Assembly: GCF_000615765.1 (NCBI RefSeq)
Contig: NZ_BAMI01000009.1
Span: 1 to 53,236, forward strand
Length of the DNA: 53,236 nt
Direction: 5' to 3'
From: Ligilactobacillus equi DSM 15833 = JCM 10991
GTDB taxonomy: Bacteria > Bacillota > Bacilli > Lactobacillales > Lactobacillaceae
Of the stretch, positions 42,670 through 52,654 are shown one piece after another; the first letter of the stretch is position 1; every line of letters begins with the position of its first letter. Under the pieces are notes generated by a model. The model searched no databases. It worked only from the letters and a program-made list of their open reading frames with translations, and was not told where the DNA came from. Position numbers and translations under genes: made by a program.

Positions 42670-43645
42670 GAAGATCACCTTCCAAGAATTTTACTCCTTG
42701 TCCTGGTCGAGCAAAGAGCAGATTTTCCGTTCCAAAAGCCGGTGCCAAATAGGCCTTGATAGTTGGTAAATCCTCTTCTTGACATAAGACTTTGACATTA
42801 GGGCCCGCGTCCATAGTATAGTAACATGACACTCCTTGGGCGCGAAGTTCCTCAATCATGGTTATTGCCCTGATAGTGCTAGCCTCAAAGTAAGAAAATG
42901 GTGGGCGCGCTGCTAAGTTTAGTGCGTGCATGCGTAAGGCGTTACTTTCCGAAATCTCTCCTAATTGAGTAAAATCACGGTTAGCGATGGCTTGTTTTAA
43001 AGCATCAATATCAGCTTGACTTTCTTTAACCCAGGCGGGGTAGTAAGGTGAAGTTTTTACGACATGTTGCATTCCTGCACGACTAGCGATTTTCTTGACC
43101 CCAGCATTTAGAATAATAGCGAGCATACCAATCTTCCAGTCTGTTTCTTCTTCAATTGGAACAGCCACTGAAGTGAGATCGTCGTGGCCTTCTTGCCACT
43201 CTACAAAACCACCGTAAATGGAGCGACTGGCCGAACCAGATCCGCGTCGCGCTAAGCGTGAAAGTTCGGGTCGGGTGAGCTCGAGACCGGCAGCTTTGCT
43301 AGCTGCCGCTGCCAAAGCTGCATAGGCAGAAGCCGAGGAAGCCAGTCCGGCTTGATTAGGTACGTGGTTAAAGGACTTAACGGCCGCAAAAGTTTTAATC
43401 CCAGCTTTTTGTCGTACTAAGTCTAAAAAAGGAGTTAACTTAGTGGCTGGTAAAGTTCGATTATCAAGTTCAAAGAGATCAGCAGTAAGACTGTCGTCAA
43501 AAGTGACTTGAGTATCGGTGTAAAAGTGATCTAGAGTTAAGGATAAAGAAGAGTTCATAGGGATAATGAGCTCTTCGTCTCTTTTGCCCCAATATTTAGC
43601 AAGGGCAATGTTGGTATGTGCACGGGCACTAGCGCTGTTTAACAT
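42662..43645 (-). CDS. mvaD: Diphosphomevalonate decarboxylase
   Basis: Phosphorylates and decarboxylates diphosphomevalonate to IPP. 327 residues. ALAKYWGKRDEELIIPMNSSLSLTL at the N terminus, NQAGLASSASAYAALAAAA as the ATP loop, RRGSGSASRSIYGGFVEW, and the catalytic Asp region TMDAGPNVKVL. It sits between mvk and mvaK2; start ATG 43645 follows AAAGGAAA. Confidence 0.96.
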   Translation of the reverse strand: MLNSASARAHTNIALAKYWGKRDEELIIPMNSSLSLTLDHFYTDTQVTFDDSLTADLFELDNRTLPATKLTPFLDLVRQKAGIKTFAAVKSFNHVPNQAGLASSASAYAALAAAASKAAGLELTRPELSRLARRGSGSASRSIYGGFVEWQEGHDDLTSVAVPIEEETDWKIGMLAIILNAGVKKIASRAGMQHVVKTSPYYPAWVKESQADIDALKQAIANRDFTQLGEISESNALRMHALNLAARPPFSYFEASTIRAITMIEELRAQGVSCYYTMDAGPNVKVLCQEEDLPTIKAYLAPAFGTENLLFARPGQGVKFLEGDLHG

Positions 43646-43660
43646 CGAAAATTTCCTTTC

Positions 43661-44608
43661 TTAATTTAATTGGTTTAAAGCTTGAATCCAAATTTGGCGT
43701 ACGCCAGCGGCTTTGAGCTGAACCGCTAAGTTTTTGGCACTCGCGTAGTCTGGTAAGAGGTTAATAAAGCAGCCTCCTCGACCACCGCCAGTTAATTTAC
43801 TGCCAATTGAGCCGTTTTGACGGGCTATGGTAATGAGGTTATCGAGTGCTGGTAGACTAACACCAAGTTTTTGAAGTTCGTGATGGGCGGCGTCAAAGGC
43901 TTGACCTAGGGATTGAATCTGATTTTTGGCCAAAAACTCGCGACTTTTATAAGCCAATTGTCCGAGCTTTGTGAGAGTCGTTTGGCCTGCTTGGGGTGAT
44001 TCTATCAGTTTTTTTTTGACAATTTGGATAGCTTGACTGGTTTGGCCTTTGATTCCACTATCACAAATTACCAAGTAGGCATTCATCTTAATCGGGATGG
44101 GCCGGGGTTTTTGTCCGCGAATGAGCCAAATTGGTTGGTTACTAGCTGCTGTAGCGGCGTCAAGTCCACTAGGATTTTTATGGGTGGCTTTTTCGGCGAT
44201 ATTGGCCAAGTCTAGGAGCTCGTCGTGGCTGAGCTGATCTTGGTAGAAATTAGTCAGGGCTTTGACCAAAGCTACGGCTACTGCTGCTGATGAACCCATA
44301 CCTCTTTCGGCTGGCAATTGGCTAGTAAGTGTTAATTTAAATCCCGGACTGTTAGGATGAGCGGTAATTAGGTGCATAATGAGGTCTTTAAAGCCCTGCA
44401 TTTGGGTTGGTAAATCGGCTACCGCGCCGGAATAGTAGTCACTTTCTAAGAGAAATTGTTGGCAAGGTAAAGTTGTGACTGTAACTTGAGTTTGGACGGT
44501 CAGTAAGGGTAGGGCGATAGCAGGTTGGCCGTAAACAACGGCATGTTCCCCCATTAAGATGATCTTAGCATGACTAGTACCACGGGCACCCGAAATGACT
44601 GGATACAT
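43661..44608 (-). CDS. mvk: Mevalonate kinase
   Basis: First kinase of the lower mevalonate pathway. 315 residues. GHMP motifs: KIILMGEHAVVYGQPAIALP, ERGMGSSAAVAVALVKAL and KLTGGGRGGCFINLL; the conserved NPSGLDAAT is in the middle. It is the first gene of the operon, which covers mevalonate to DMAPP for undecaprenyl phosphate and other isoprenoids. The upper pathway genes (mvaS, mvaA) are not in the window. Confidence 0.96.
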   Translation of the reverse strand: MYPVISGARGTSHAKIILMGEHAVVYGQPAIALPLLTVQTQVTVTTLPCQQFLLESDYYSGAVADLPTQMQGFKDLIMHLITAHPNSPGFKLTLTSQLPAERGMGSSAAVAVALVKALTNFYQDQLSHDELLDLANIAEKATHKNPSGLDAATAASNQPIWLIRGQKPRPIPIKMNAYLVICDSGIKGQTSQAIQIVKKKLIESPQAGQTTLTKLGQLAYKSREFLAKNQIQSLGQAFDAAHHELQKLGVSLPALDNLITIARQNGSIGSKLTGGGRGGCFINLLPDYASAKNLAVQLKAAGVRQIWIQALNQLN

Positions 44609-44662
44609 AGAAATTTTCCTTTCAAAAATTTATTTTTATGCTTAAAAATTGTAATCAAATTA

Positions 44663-44691
44663 ATTATACAAAGAAAGTCTTGGAACGACAA
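44663..44691 (-). promoter_or_regulatory. Promoter of the mevalonate operon
   Basis: On the minus strand TTGTCG (44686-44691), 17-base spacer, perfect TATAAT (44663-44668). Confidence 0.75.
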
Positions 44692-44756
44692 GCTAAAGCA
44701 ATCCTTACCTAAATGTGGTAAAATAAATACAGATTACACACTAGAAAGTAGTGAGC

Positions 44757-47555
44757 ATGGTGAACAACCAAACAACTTATGCTGTCGTAGATTTAGAAAC
44801 GACGGGGACCAGTCTTGATGGTCAAAACCGGATTATTCAATTTTCCTGTGTGTTAATGCAGGCAGGCGAAGTAGTCAATACTTTTGATACCTTAGTGAAT
44901 CCTTTATGTCCGGTAAGTGAGGAAGTCCAAAATTTAACAGGTATCAAGCAAGCTGATTTAAAACAAGCTCCCACCTTCGAAGAAGTGGCTGGCAGTATAT
45001 ATGCTTTTTTACAAGAGACGGTCTTTGTCGCGCACAATATCCAATTTGATTATCGTTTTTTGAATTATGAACTCGAAAGAGTAGGATATCCATCTTTAGA
45101 TTTACCAGGTTTAGATACGGTTCAATTAGCCCAGATTGTTTACCCCAAATTTATTTCATATCGCTTGGAAGATTTAAGTCGTACGCTCAAACTTGCACAC
45201 CAACCGCATCGGGCTGATAGTGATGCCTTGGTGACGGCGCAAATTTTAACTAAAATTCTTCAAAAAGTAGCAACTTTACCGCAAGCAACGCTTAAGCAAT
45301 TGGCATTCTTAGGGCAAAGTCTAGTTTATGAAACCGGGCGAGTCTTTCAAATAGCGGCGCGCCAGAAACAAAGCGAAAGTTTGGCTAATGAATGGGTTTT
45401 GGTGCAAGATATCGTGATTAGACGTCCCCAAAGCCAGACTGCTACTAGTCAAGGAGCTACTTATCCGCAAAGTGACCAGGAAAAAGTTGCTTTTTTCAAA
45501 AATAAGCTAACCTTACGGAAGAAGCAGGGAGCCATGATGGATGATTTACAGACCTTTTTTAAACAAAAAAAAAGTCGCGAAATGCTCCTGCAAGCACCGA
45601 CCGGTTCAGGAAAAACGGTGGCCTATCTTTTACCTGCTAGTTTCCAGGCTTTAGCTGGTAAGAAGGTAGTTTTAGCAACATCAACCATGACTTTAGCTAA
45701 ACAATTAGGAGAAGAATACCAGACAAAGGTGGCGCCACTATTTGATATCCCACCACAATTGGTTGAAAGTAAGGCTAAAAGCCATTTTCTAAGTTTGAAA
45801 GATTTTTGGTCAAGCTTAAAAATTCCTCAAAATGAACATGTTCGACTTTTGCAGATGAAAATCTTGGTGTGGCTCTTAGAGACTCAAACCGGAGATTTGG
45901 ATGAATTACATCTAAATCAAGAACCTTACCTTGATAGTATGGCGGCTAGTGATTATCTCAAAAATGACGATATTTTTTATCCGTATGACTTTTGGCAAAG
46001 ACAAACAACCCGTATTAAGCAAGCTCAAATGGTGGTGACCACCCATGCCAACTTGGTTAGTCATGCGGCAGAACTCAGCAGTGGTCAAGCTGTGCTGGTT
46101 GTCGATGAAGCTCATCACTTGGTGCAAGCAGCTATTAAGAGTAATCAAGAGGTTTTAGACTTTGATGCCATTAAGATTCTATCCGACAAAATTGCGGTTA
46201 AGATGCAATCGCATGTCAGCGTTTCTTTTTATGATTTGATTAACCAGCTTTTATTAAGTAAACAACAATTTAGTGAATTGTTACGTGCATTACGGGTGAT
46301 TGACCATGAAATTATCGCCATACGAACCTTATTTATGGCTTATCTAATGCCAAAAAAACATCAGAAATTTGGGATTACCGAGGTCAGAGTAGAAAATTCC
46401 AAGTTACGGGGACTAATTAAAGCCAATATTGCAGATTTTCAACGGATTTACAAGGCTCAAGCAGAATTTAGCCGTTTAAATCAAAGTCTCAAGACTCGGA
46501 TGTTAGCGGCACAAAATCTCGGAGGACTGAGCCAAAGTCATGCTGATTTACTGCAAGATTATTTTCACTTGGTAAGTCAATTAGAACAAGCTATGATTTT
46601 GTACCAAAAGTTAGTCTTAGAAAAAGTTGAACAGCTCCAAAATCCAGAAATTTTTTGGTTAAGCTTTGTTTATGGGCAAGAAAATGCCCACTTACGTCTT
46701 CATTTTGGTTTATTAAGTGGACGTGATTACTTGCAAAAACAAGTTTACCGTCATTTTAATAAGGTTGCTTTTGTAGGGGCTGGGATTTTTACCCGTGCTA
46801 CGAAAGCTTATGTTTTGGATCAGTTAGATCTTAACCCCGGTTTACAAGAACAAAGTTATGAGGAAGCTTTTGACTATCGAAATCAAGCTCAAGCTTTCTT
46901 AGTTAACGATGGTCCAGATTTTACGCGGATTGAAGAAAGCCAATATGTAGAGTACCAAGCGCAAATGTTGGCGCAAATACTTCGTGATACCAAGCGTCAA
47001 ACCTTAGTTTTGTTCAATTCTTTGAATAGTATTGCTCAAGTTTACGAAAAACTAGCACACATGGGTTTGACCAAAGAAAGGGTGATTTATGCTCAAGGTG
47101 TAACTGGTGGCCCCAAGAAATTAGCTAAGCGTTTTCGTCTTGATCAGGATAAGAAAGCCGTGTTGCTAGGGACGGGGACCTTCTTTGAAGGAATTAATTT
47201 ACCCAATGAGCAACTAGAGCTCTTGATTATTGCTCGTTTGCCTTTTCAGGTACCAGATTCCTTTATTAATACGGTGCGTTATCAAAGAGTGCAAATGCAA
47301 GGTAAAAATCCTTTTAGCCAAATTTCCTTACCTGAGGCGATTTTACGTTTTCAGCAAGGTTTTGGACGTTTAGTCCGTTCGGAAGATGATTGGGGGGCTT
47401 TAGTAGTTTTAGACAGTCGAGTGGTTACGAAAGGTTATGGTCAGCAGTTCCGTCATGCCTTACCATCGGCTTTACTACAAAAAGAATTTACTAGTCAAAA
47501 AATTAGTCAAGCAGTGAAAGAATTTTTTGAAAATCATCATTCTCATACAAAATAA
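44757..47555 (+). CDS. dinG: DinG-family ATP-dependent helicase with DnaQ-like exonuclease domain
   Basis: A 932-residue protein of the Firmicutes DinG type. Residues about 6-165 are a DEDDh 3'-5' exonuclease (VVDLETTGTSLDGQNRIIQF, HNIQFDYRFL, HRADSDALVTA). The rest is a superfamily 2 XPD-like helicase: Walker A APTGSGKTVAYLLP, DEAH box VVDEAHH, and QGFGRLVRSEDDWGALVVLDSR as motif VI. The Fe-S cysteines of E. coli DinG are missing, which is normal for this Gram-positive form. The ATG at 44757 is preferred; a GTG at 44751 is also in frame. First gene of the dinG-ypmB-aspB-asnS block. Confidence 0.93.
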   Translation: MVNNQTTYAVVDLETTGTSLDGQNRIIQFSCVLMQAGEVVNTFDTLVNPLCPVSEEVQNLTGIKQADLKQAPTFEEVAGSIYAFLQETVFVAHNIQFDYRFLNYELERVGYPSLDLPGLDTVQLAQIVYPKFISYRLEDLSRTLKLAHQPHRADSDALVTAQILTKILQKVATLPQATLKQLAFLGQSLVYETGRVFQIAARQKQSESLANEWVLVQDIVIRRPQSQTATSQGATYPQSDQEKVAFFKNKLTLRKKQGAMMDDLQTFFKQKKSREMLLQAPTGSGKTVAYLLPASFQALAGKKVVLATSTMTLAKQLGEEYQTKVAPLFDIPPQLVESKAKSHFLSLKDFWSSLKIPQNEHVRLLQMKILVWLLETQTGDLDELHLNQEPYLDSMAASDYLKNDDIFYPYDFWQRQTTRIKQAQMVVTTHANLVSHAAELSSGQAVLVVDEAHHLVQAAIKSNQEVLDFDAIKILSDKIAVKMQSHVSVSFYDLINQLLLSKQQFSELLRALRVIDHEIIAIRTLFMAYLMPKKHQKFGITEVRVENSKLRGLIKANIADFQRIYKAQAEFSRLNQSLKTRMLAAQNLGGLSQSHADLLQDYFHLVSQLEQAMILYQKLVLEKVEQLQNPEIFWLSFVYGQENAHLRLHFGLLSGRDYLQKQVYRHFNKVAFVGAGIFTRATKAYVLDQLDLNPGLQEQSYEEAFDYRNQAQAFLVNDGPDFTRIEESQYVEYQAQMLAQILRDTKRQTLVLFNSLNSIAQVYEKLAHMGLTKERVIYAQGVTGGPKKLAKRFRLDQDKKAVLLGTGTFFEGINLPNEQLELLIIARLPFQVPDSFINTVRYQRVQMQGKNPFSQISLPEAILRFQQGFGRLVRSEDDWGALVVLDSRVVTKGYGQQFRHALPSALLQKEFTSQKISQAVKEFFENHHSHTK

Positions 47556-47617
47556 TGGTATAATCAAAGTGTTGTGAGAAAAAGTCACAAACAATAATAA
47601 GGATTGAGTGAACATTT

Positions 47618-48136
47618 ATGCGCAGAACACGAAAAAGGGCAGTTAATTGGCGCAATTTAGGGTGGATTTTGACTTTGATTACTGTATTAGGTGCGATGCT
47701 ATATATATATATCGCGGCCCAACTACCTTACTTTAATGCTAAAAGACAAGCTCAAAATGTTGCAGCCAAGTACGCCAAAATCACTAAGGTTGATGACTTT
47801 TATTGGTTTGAACGTGGTGACGATTACTATGCAATCAGTGGGCGTGACCAAAAGGGTGAGTCGTACTATGTTGTTATGGCAGTTAAGGACCGGAAAATTA
47901 GTAAAGTTAACATTTACTCCCAAAATAAGGGAATTTCTGTCCAGCAAGCCCGCCAGCTGGTAGCTAAAAATCGCCATCCGCAAAAGATTACCCAAGTTGC
48001 CTTAGGTATGTGGACGCAAAAGAAACACAAATTTCCGGTTTGGGAAGTTACTTACTATAACAAAAATCATCAACTGTGTTATGACGTAATTTCCTTCAAA
48101 GAAGGAACGGTTATTCAAACCATTCAAAATCTTTAG
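47618..48136 (+). CDS. DUF5590 protein, YpmB/TseB-like cell-wall elongation regulator
   Basis: A 172-residue protein with a basic N terminus, one membrane segment at about 15-35 and an extracellular PepSY-like pair of alpha-beta units (DDFYWFERGDDYYAISGRDQKGESYYVVM, then NKGISVQQARQLVAKN and FPVWEVTYYNKNHQLCYDVISFKEG). This matches YpmB (TseB) of Bacillus, which lies in the same dinG-ypmB-aspB order and regulates PBP2A. The function here is inferred from that homology and synteny. Confidence 0.88.
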   Translation: MRRTRKRAVNWRNLGWILTLITVLGAMLYIYIAAQLPYFNAKRQAQNVAAKYAKITKVDDFYWFERGDDYYAISGRDQKGESYYVVMAVKDRKISKVNIYSQNKGISVQQARQLVAKNRHPQKITQVALGMWTQKKHKFPVWEVTYYNKNHQLCYDVISFKEGTVIQTIQNL

Positions 48137-48159
48137 TGCTTCAAGAAAGGGTCGTGAAT

Positions 48160-49347
48160 ATGGTAGAATTTTCAAAACGAGCATTAAATATTACTCCCTC
48201 TGCAACTTTAAGCCTCTCAGCTAAGGCAAAAGAAATGCAAGCTCAGGGTTTAAAGGTCTTAAACTTGTCCATTGGGGAACCAGACTTTGAAACTCCAAAT
48301 TTTATTAAGCAAGCTGCCATTCAGGCAATTACACAAGATAAAGCTAATTCTTATACTCCTGCTGCCGGGATTCCTGAATTAAGACAAGCTGTGGCTCAAA
48401 GAACTAATTTAGATTATGGTACTGATTACGTTGCCGAAAATGTAGTTATCACGACGGGAGGGAAGTTAGCCCTCTATGCCTTGGCCCAAGTTTTATTGAA
48501 TCCCGGCGATGAAGTCTTGATTCCTCTGCCTTATTGGGTAAGTTATGGGGAACAAGTTAAATTGGCGGAAGCTAAGCCCGTTTTTGTCCAACCTTCTCAG
48601 AATTTGAAGGTCACAGTCGCAGATTTAGAAGCTAAGCGCACGGATCATACAAAACTATTAATTCTAAATACCCCTCAAAATCCGGCCGGTTTAATTTATA
48701 GTCGTGAGGAGTTAGAAGCGATTGGAAATTGGGCGGTGAACCATAAAATTCTCTTGCTAGCAGATGACATGTATGGCAAGTTAGTTTATAATGGTAATCG
48801 GTTCGTTTCTTTAGTTGAACTGTCAGCAGAGATTCAAGCAAATACAATTTTAGTTAACGGCTTATCCAAAGCTTATGCCATGACTGGTTGGCGGGTCGGT
48901 TATGTGGTGGCATCTCAGGAAGTAAGTGCTAAGCTTACAGCTTTTCTAGGACACGTAACAAGTAACATCACCGCCGCTAGCCAGTACGCAGCTTTGGCGG
49001 CGGTGACAGGTGACCAATCATGTGTGGAAGAAATGCGCAAAGAGTATGAAGCACGTTTGAATTTAATTTATCCAATGCTTGAAAATCTTGCCGGTTTTGA
49101 AGTCGGTCCGAAACCAGAAGGAGCGTTTTATCTTTTCCCTAATGTCAAAGGTGCGGTCGAAGCTTGTGGCTTTGACTCAACCAATGACTTTGTAGCAGCT
49201 TTATTGGCGGAACAACAAGTTGTTATTGTGCCAGGTGAAGCCTTTGGGATGGAAGATTGTGTGCGAATCTCATATGCAGCTGATCGGGCAACCTTAGAAG
49301 AAGCAATCAATCGGATTTACAAATTTATCCAAACACATCAACAATAA
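48160..49347 (+). CDS. aspB: Aspartate/aromatic aminotransferase (class I)
   Basis: PLP-dependent aminotransferase, most likely aspartate to oxaloacetate. 395 residues. [17 protein letters not shown] at the N terminus, [30 protein letters not shown], the PLP lysine in [16 protein letters not shown] (near residue 235) and the C-terminal [15 protein letters not shown]. The ATG at 48160 follows GAAAGGG. It precedes asnS by 16 bases, linking aspartate supply to asparaginyl-tRNA formation. Confidence 0.93.
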   Translation: MVEFSKRALNITPSATLSLSAKAKEMQAQGLKVLNLSIGEPDFETPNFIKQAAIQAITQDKANSYTPAAGIPELRQAVAQRTNLDYGTDYVAENVVITTGGKLALYALAQVLLNPGDEVLIPLPYWVSYGEQVKLAEAKPVFVQPSQNLKVTVADLEAKRTDHTKLLILNTPQNPAGLIYSREELEAIGNWAVNHKILLLADDMYGKLVYNGNRFVSLVELSAEIQANTILVNGLSKAYAMTGWRVGYVVASQEVSAKLTAFLGHVTSNITAASQYAALAAVTGDQSCVEEMRKEYEARLNLIYPMLENLAGFEVGPKPEGAFYLFPNVKGAVEACGFDSTNDFVAALLAEQQVVIVPGEAFGMEDCVRISYAADRATLEEAINRIYKFIQTHQQ

Positions 49348-49363
49348 TTTAGGAGGAAAGCTT

Positions 49364-50665
49364 TTGGAAACAATTAGCATTATCGACGCAAAAAACCACG
49401 TTAACGAAAAAGTAAAGATTGGCGTTTGGTTGACCAATAAGCGTTCAAGTGGGAAAATTGCCTTCTTGCAATTACGTGATGGCTCAGCCTTTTTCCAAGG
49501 AGTGGTGGTTAAGAATAAAGTTTCTGAAGAAGTCTTTCAATTAGCCAAAGAAGTAAAGCAAGAAACGAGTATGTATGTTACGGGAGAAATCCATGAAGAT
49601 ACCCGTTCACATTTCGGTTACGAAATTGCGATTGAAGATATCGAAGTGGTCGGGGAAAGTGAAGAATACCCAATTACCCCTAAGGAACATGGGACGGACT
49701 TCTTGATGGATCACCGTCACTTGTGGTTACGTTCTTCCAAGCAGTTTGCAATTATGAAAGTGCGTAACGAAATGATTCGGGCAACTTACGAATTTTTCGC
49801 CCAAGAAGGTTTCACGAAGTTAGATGCCCCTATCTTGACAGGTTCAGCTCCAGAAGGGACTTCAGAATTATTCCATACCGAATACTTTGATAGAGATGCG
49901 TACTTATCTCAGTCAGGACAATTATATGCTGAAGCCGGTGCCATGGCTTACGGAAAGGTATTCACTTTTGGCCCAACCTTCCGGGCTGAAAAATCAAAGA
50001 CTCGGCGCCACTTAATTGAATTTTGGATGATTGAACCAGAAATGGCCTTCATGCACCAAGAGGAAAGTTTGGAAATTCAAGAAAAATACGTGGCTTTCTT
50101 GGTTCAAAACGTCTTAGATCACTGTGACTATGAATTAGATATCTTAGGTCGGGATAAGGAAACTTTACGTAAGTACACCCAATTACCATTCCCGCGGGTT
50201 TCTTATGATGAAGCGATTGAATTACTTCAAGCTTCAGGTGAATTTCCTGATACTAAGTGGGGCGATGACTTCGGTTCGCCAGAAGAAACTTACTTGGCCA
50301 ACCACTTTGAAAAGCCGGTCTTTGTAGTTAACTACCCTAAGGCTATCAAACCATTCTACATGAAACCCCACCCAACCCGCGAAGATTTAGTAATTTGTGC
50401 CGATATGTTAGCTCCAGAAGGTTATGGAGAAATTATCGGGGGTTCTGAACGGGAAACTGATCCCGTGAAATTAGAAGCCGAAATTAAGAAAGCTGGCTTA
50501 GACTTGAAGGATTACGAATGGTACCTTGACTTACGTCGTTACGGTTCTGTACCACATTCAGGTTTTGGTTTGGGACTTGAACGGGCGGTAACTTGGATTA
50601 CTGGTGAAAGCCACATCCGTGAAGCTATCCCATTCCCACGTTTGTTGAACCGGATTTACCCATAA
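49364..50665 (+). CDS. asnS: Asparaginyl-tRNA synthetase
   Basis: Class II synthetase for tRNA-Asn. 433 residues. N-terminal OB domain ([23 protein letters not shown]), motif 2 [25 protein letters not shown], and motif 3 [15 protein letters not shown]. The start is TTG at 49364, 7 bases after AGGAGG. Encoded directly by aspB's transcript and followed by a terminator. Confidence 0.96.
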   Translation: METISIIDAKNHVNEKVKIGVWLTNKRSSGKIAFLQLRDGSAFFQGVVVKNKVSEEVFQLAKEVKQETSMYVTGEIHEDTRSHFGYEIAIEDIEVVGESEEYPITPKEHGTDFLMDHRHLWLRSSKQFAIMKVRNEMIRATYEFFAQEGFTKLDAPILTGSAPEGTSELFHTEYFDRDAYLSQSGQLYAEAGAMAYGKVFTFGPTFRAEKSKTRRHLIEFWMIEPEMAFMHQEESLEIQEKYVAFLVQNVLDHCDYELDILGRDKETLRKYTQLPFPRVSYDEAIELLQASGEFPDTKWGDDFGSPEETYLANHFEKPVFVVNYPKAIKPFYMKPHPTREDLVICADMLAPEGYGEIIGGSERETDPVKLEAEIKKAGLDLKDYEWYLDLRRYGSVPHSGFGLGLERAVTWITGESHIREAIPFPRLLNRIYP

Positions 50666-50674
50666 TTAAAAAGA

Positions 50675-50713
50675 TTAAAAATAAGACTTCCAAATGGTGG
50701 TCTTATTTTTTTC
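50675..50713 (+). terminator. Terminator after asnS
   Basis: AAATAAGAC and GTCTTATTT around a 12-base loop, followed by a T run. Confidence 0.8.
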
Positions 50714-50714
50714 T

Positions 50715-50723
50715 TGTTATAAT
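50715..50723 (+). promoter_or_regulatory. Extended -10 promoter of dnaD
   Basis: TGT-TATAAT just after the asnS terminator. No good -35 is visible at 17 bases, so the extended -10 should carry it. Confidence 0.55.
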
Positions 50724-50753
50724 GTTAGAGAAGAGATTAGGAGGGGAAAGAAG

Positions 50754-51452
50754 ATGGAAGGATTCATGAAAGCCTATTTACAGGCCGGCCAAGTGGATGT
50801 TTCTGGTTTGGTGTTACGACATTACCGGACCCTAGGTATGACGGAAAGTGAGTTTATGCTGTATTTGCAAATGCAAAGTTATCTCCAAAGAGGAGAAAGT
50901 TTACCAGATTTAAATGTCATTGCTCAAATTATGCAACAAAAAATCGTTGATATTTATGGGATGGTCCAGAGTCTTTTGGACAAGAAATTATTGCAGATTG
51001 ATCAAAAAACGGCTGCTGATGGTAAACGTAGCGATGTTTATAGTTTTGATTTATTGCTAGATAAATTAGCGGCCGTTTTAACGCAAAAAGAAGCTCAAGC
51101 TGAACAAGTCCAAGAGCAAATCCAAGCCGAAGATATTTATCGTGCCATTGAAAGTGAATTTGGCCGGGCGCTAACCCCGATGGAGATTGAAACAATCGCC
51201 ATGTGGTTTAGTCAGGACCATTACCAACCAGCTATTGTTAAATTAGCACTGCGCGAAGCTGTGATGAATCAGGCACCTAGCCTGAAGTATATGGATAAAA
51301 TTTTATTATCTTGGGAGAAACAAAATATTCGGACACCAGCTGACGTGCAAAAGTTACGCGACCAGCGTTATCAAAAACAAGCCTGGTCAGCTAGCAATCA
51401 AGCTAAGGGGACAGGGAAGAAAATCCCCCTGAAAAAGTGGACTCAAGATTAG
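50754..51452 (+). CDS. dnaD: DNA replication protein DnaD
   Basis: Primosomal protein that helps load the replicative helicase with DnaB and DnaI. 232 residues. N-terminal winged-helix domain (LRHYRTLGMTESEFMLYLQMQSYL) and C-terminal DnaB_2/DnaD domain (FGRALTPMEIETIAMWF, then ALREAVMNQAPSLKYMDKILLSWEKQNIRT with the YxxxIL-W motif). The ATG at 50754 follows AGGAGGGGAAAG; this RBS is complementary to the C-rich loops of the candidate sRNA at 16995. Followed by nth after 15 bases. Confidence 0.94.
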   Translation: MEGFMKAYLQAGQVDVSGLVLRHYRTLGMTESEFMLYLQMQSYLQRGESLPDLNVIAQIMQQKIVDIYGMVQSLLDKKLLQIDQKTAADGKRSDVYSFDLLLDKLAAVLTQKEAQAEQVQEQIQAEDIYRAIESEFGRALTPMEIETIAMWFSQDHYQPAIVKLALREAVMNQAPSLKYMDKILLSWEKQNIRTPADVQKLRDQRYQKQAWSASNQAKGTGKKIPLKKWTQD

Positions 51453-51467
51453 GAAGGAAGGAAAAAG

Positions 51468-52121
51468 ATGCTTGATGAAAAGGCGACTACTCAAGCTTTA
51501 GCGGTAATGGCTACGAAGTTTCCAAAGGTGGGATCAAGTTTAGTAGCAGATAGTGATTTTCATTTTTTACTAGCCGTAATCTTGAGTGCTCAAACAACAG
51601 ATGCAGCAGTTAATCGGGTGACTCCGGCTTTATTTGCTGCTTACCCACAACCAGAAAATTTGATGCAAGCTCAACCAATTGAAGTTGAAAAGTACATCAG
51701 TACATTAGGCTTATACCACAATAAGGCTCGCTACTTAGTAGCTTGTGCCCGTGACTTAGTTAATAATTTTGCCAGTCAAGTTCCTCGAAATCATCGCGAT
51801 TTACAAAGTCTAGCGGGAGTGGGGCGAAAAACGGCAGATGTTGTTTTGGCTGAGCGTTTTCATATTCCCGCTTTAGCTGTTGATACCCATGTGGAGCGGG
51901 TTTCCAAGCGTTTAGCTATGGTGGCAACTGATGCTAGCGTGTTACAAACTGAAAAGGTTTTAATGACTAAAATTCCTCAAGAAGAGTGGATTCACGCTCA
52001 TCACCTGTTCATCACTTGGGGACGGCAAGTTTGTACAGCTCGTAATCCGGCTTGTGCAAGTTGCCCATTATTGGCAATGTGTCAGGAAGGAAAAAGAAGA
52101 ATGAATGAGGTGAATGTTTGA
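51468..52121 (+). CDS. nth: Endonuclease III
   Basis: DNA glycosylase/AP lyase for oxidised pyrimidines. 217 residues. HhH motif LAGVGRKTADVVLAERF with the catalytic Lys; catalytic Asp in VDTHVERVSKRL; the 4Fe-4S cluster as C-x6-C-x2-C-x5-C in VCTARNPACASCPLLAMC. Same dnaD-nth order as Bacillus. Its stop shares one base with the next ATG. Confidence 0.96.
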   Translation: MLDEKATTQALAVMATKFPKVGSSLVADSDFHFLLAVILSAQTTDAAVNRVTPALFAAYPQPENLMQAQPIEVEKYISTLGLYHNKARYLVACARDLVNNFASQVPRNHRDLQSLAGVGRKTADVVLAERFHIPALAVDTHVERVSKRLAMVATDASVLQTEKVLMTKIPQEEWIHAHHLFITWGRQVCTARNPACASCPLLAMCQEGKRRMNEVNV

Positions 52122-52654
52122 TGCGCCCGCTAGCTGCTGTATTAATTGTGAAGTATCAAGATCGGTTGCTCCTAGAAGTGCGGGCCCCGAATATCTCTCA
52201 ACCTGGTGAAGTTTGTTTTCCGGGTGGAAAAGTTGAAGCTGGCGAATCCACCTTAGCGGCTGTAGTACGGGAAAGTTGTGAAGAGTTGGGTCTGTCTCCT
52301 CAGGATTTTGAAGTTAAGGTGCCTTTAATGCGTTTAACCCATCCGCGTCCCATTGAAGTTTATTTTACCGAAATTAGTATGGTTACTTATCATAAAATAA
52401 ATCCTGCACCAGCCGAAGTTGAAGAAATATTTTGGTTACCTTTGTCCTGGTTAAAAGCTCATCCGGTAGAAATTTTTGACTTAGCCCAAACTAAAAATTT
52501 ACCCACTACACTACAAGGTTACCTAAAAAATTATCCTCTTTTATCTGGTTATGTTAAAACTTGGGAGTACAAAGGACGGTTAATTTGGGGATTAACTGCG
52601 CAGATTATACAGAATTTTTTAAGAAATGAGGCCATAAAGTATGATAAAAGATAA
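52121..52654 (+). CDS. NUDIX hydrolase, CoA-pyrophosphatase-like
   Basis: A 177-residue Nudix protein. The Nudix box is complete: GGKVEAGESTLAAVVRESCE then ELGL, near residues 36-59. The preceding LLEVRAPNISQPGEVCFPGGK resembles the NudL/YeaB CoA diphosphatase pattern. It probably cleaves CoA or an analogous nucleoside diphosphate compound; the substrate is not certain. The ATG at 52121 overlaps the nth stop (TGATG). It overlaps the next gene by 14 bases. Confidence 0.85.
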   Translation: MRPLAAVLIVKYQDRLLLEVRAPNISQPGEVCFPGGKVEAGESTLAAVVRESCEELGLSPQDFEVKVPLMRLTHPRPIEVYFTEISMVTYHKINPAPAEVEEIFWLPLSWLKAHPVEIFDLAQTKNLPTTLQGYLKNYPLLSGYVKTWEYKGRLIWGLTAQIIQNFLRNEAIKYDKR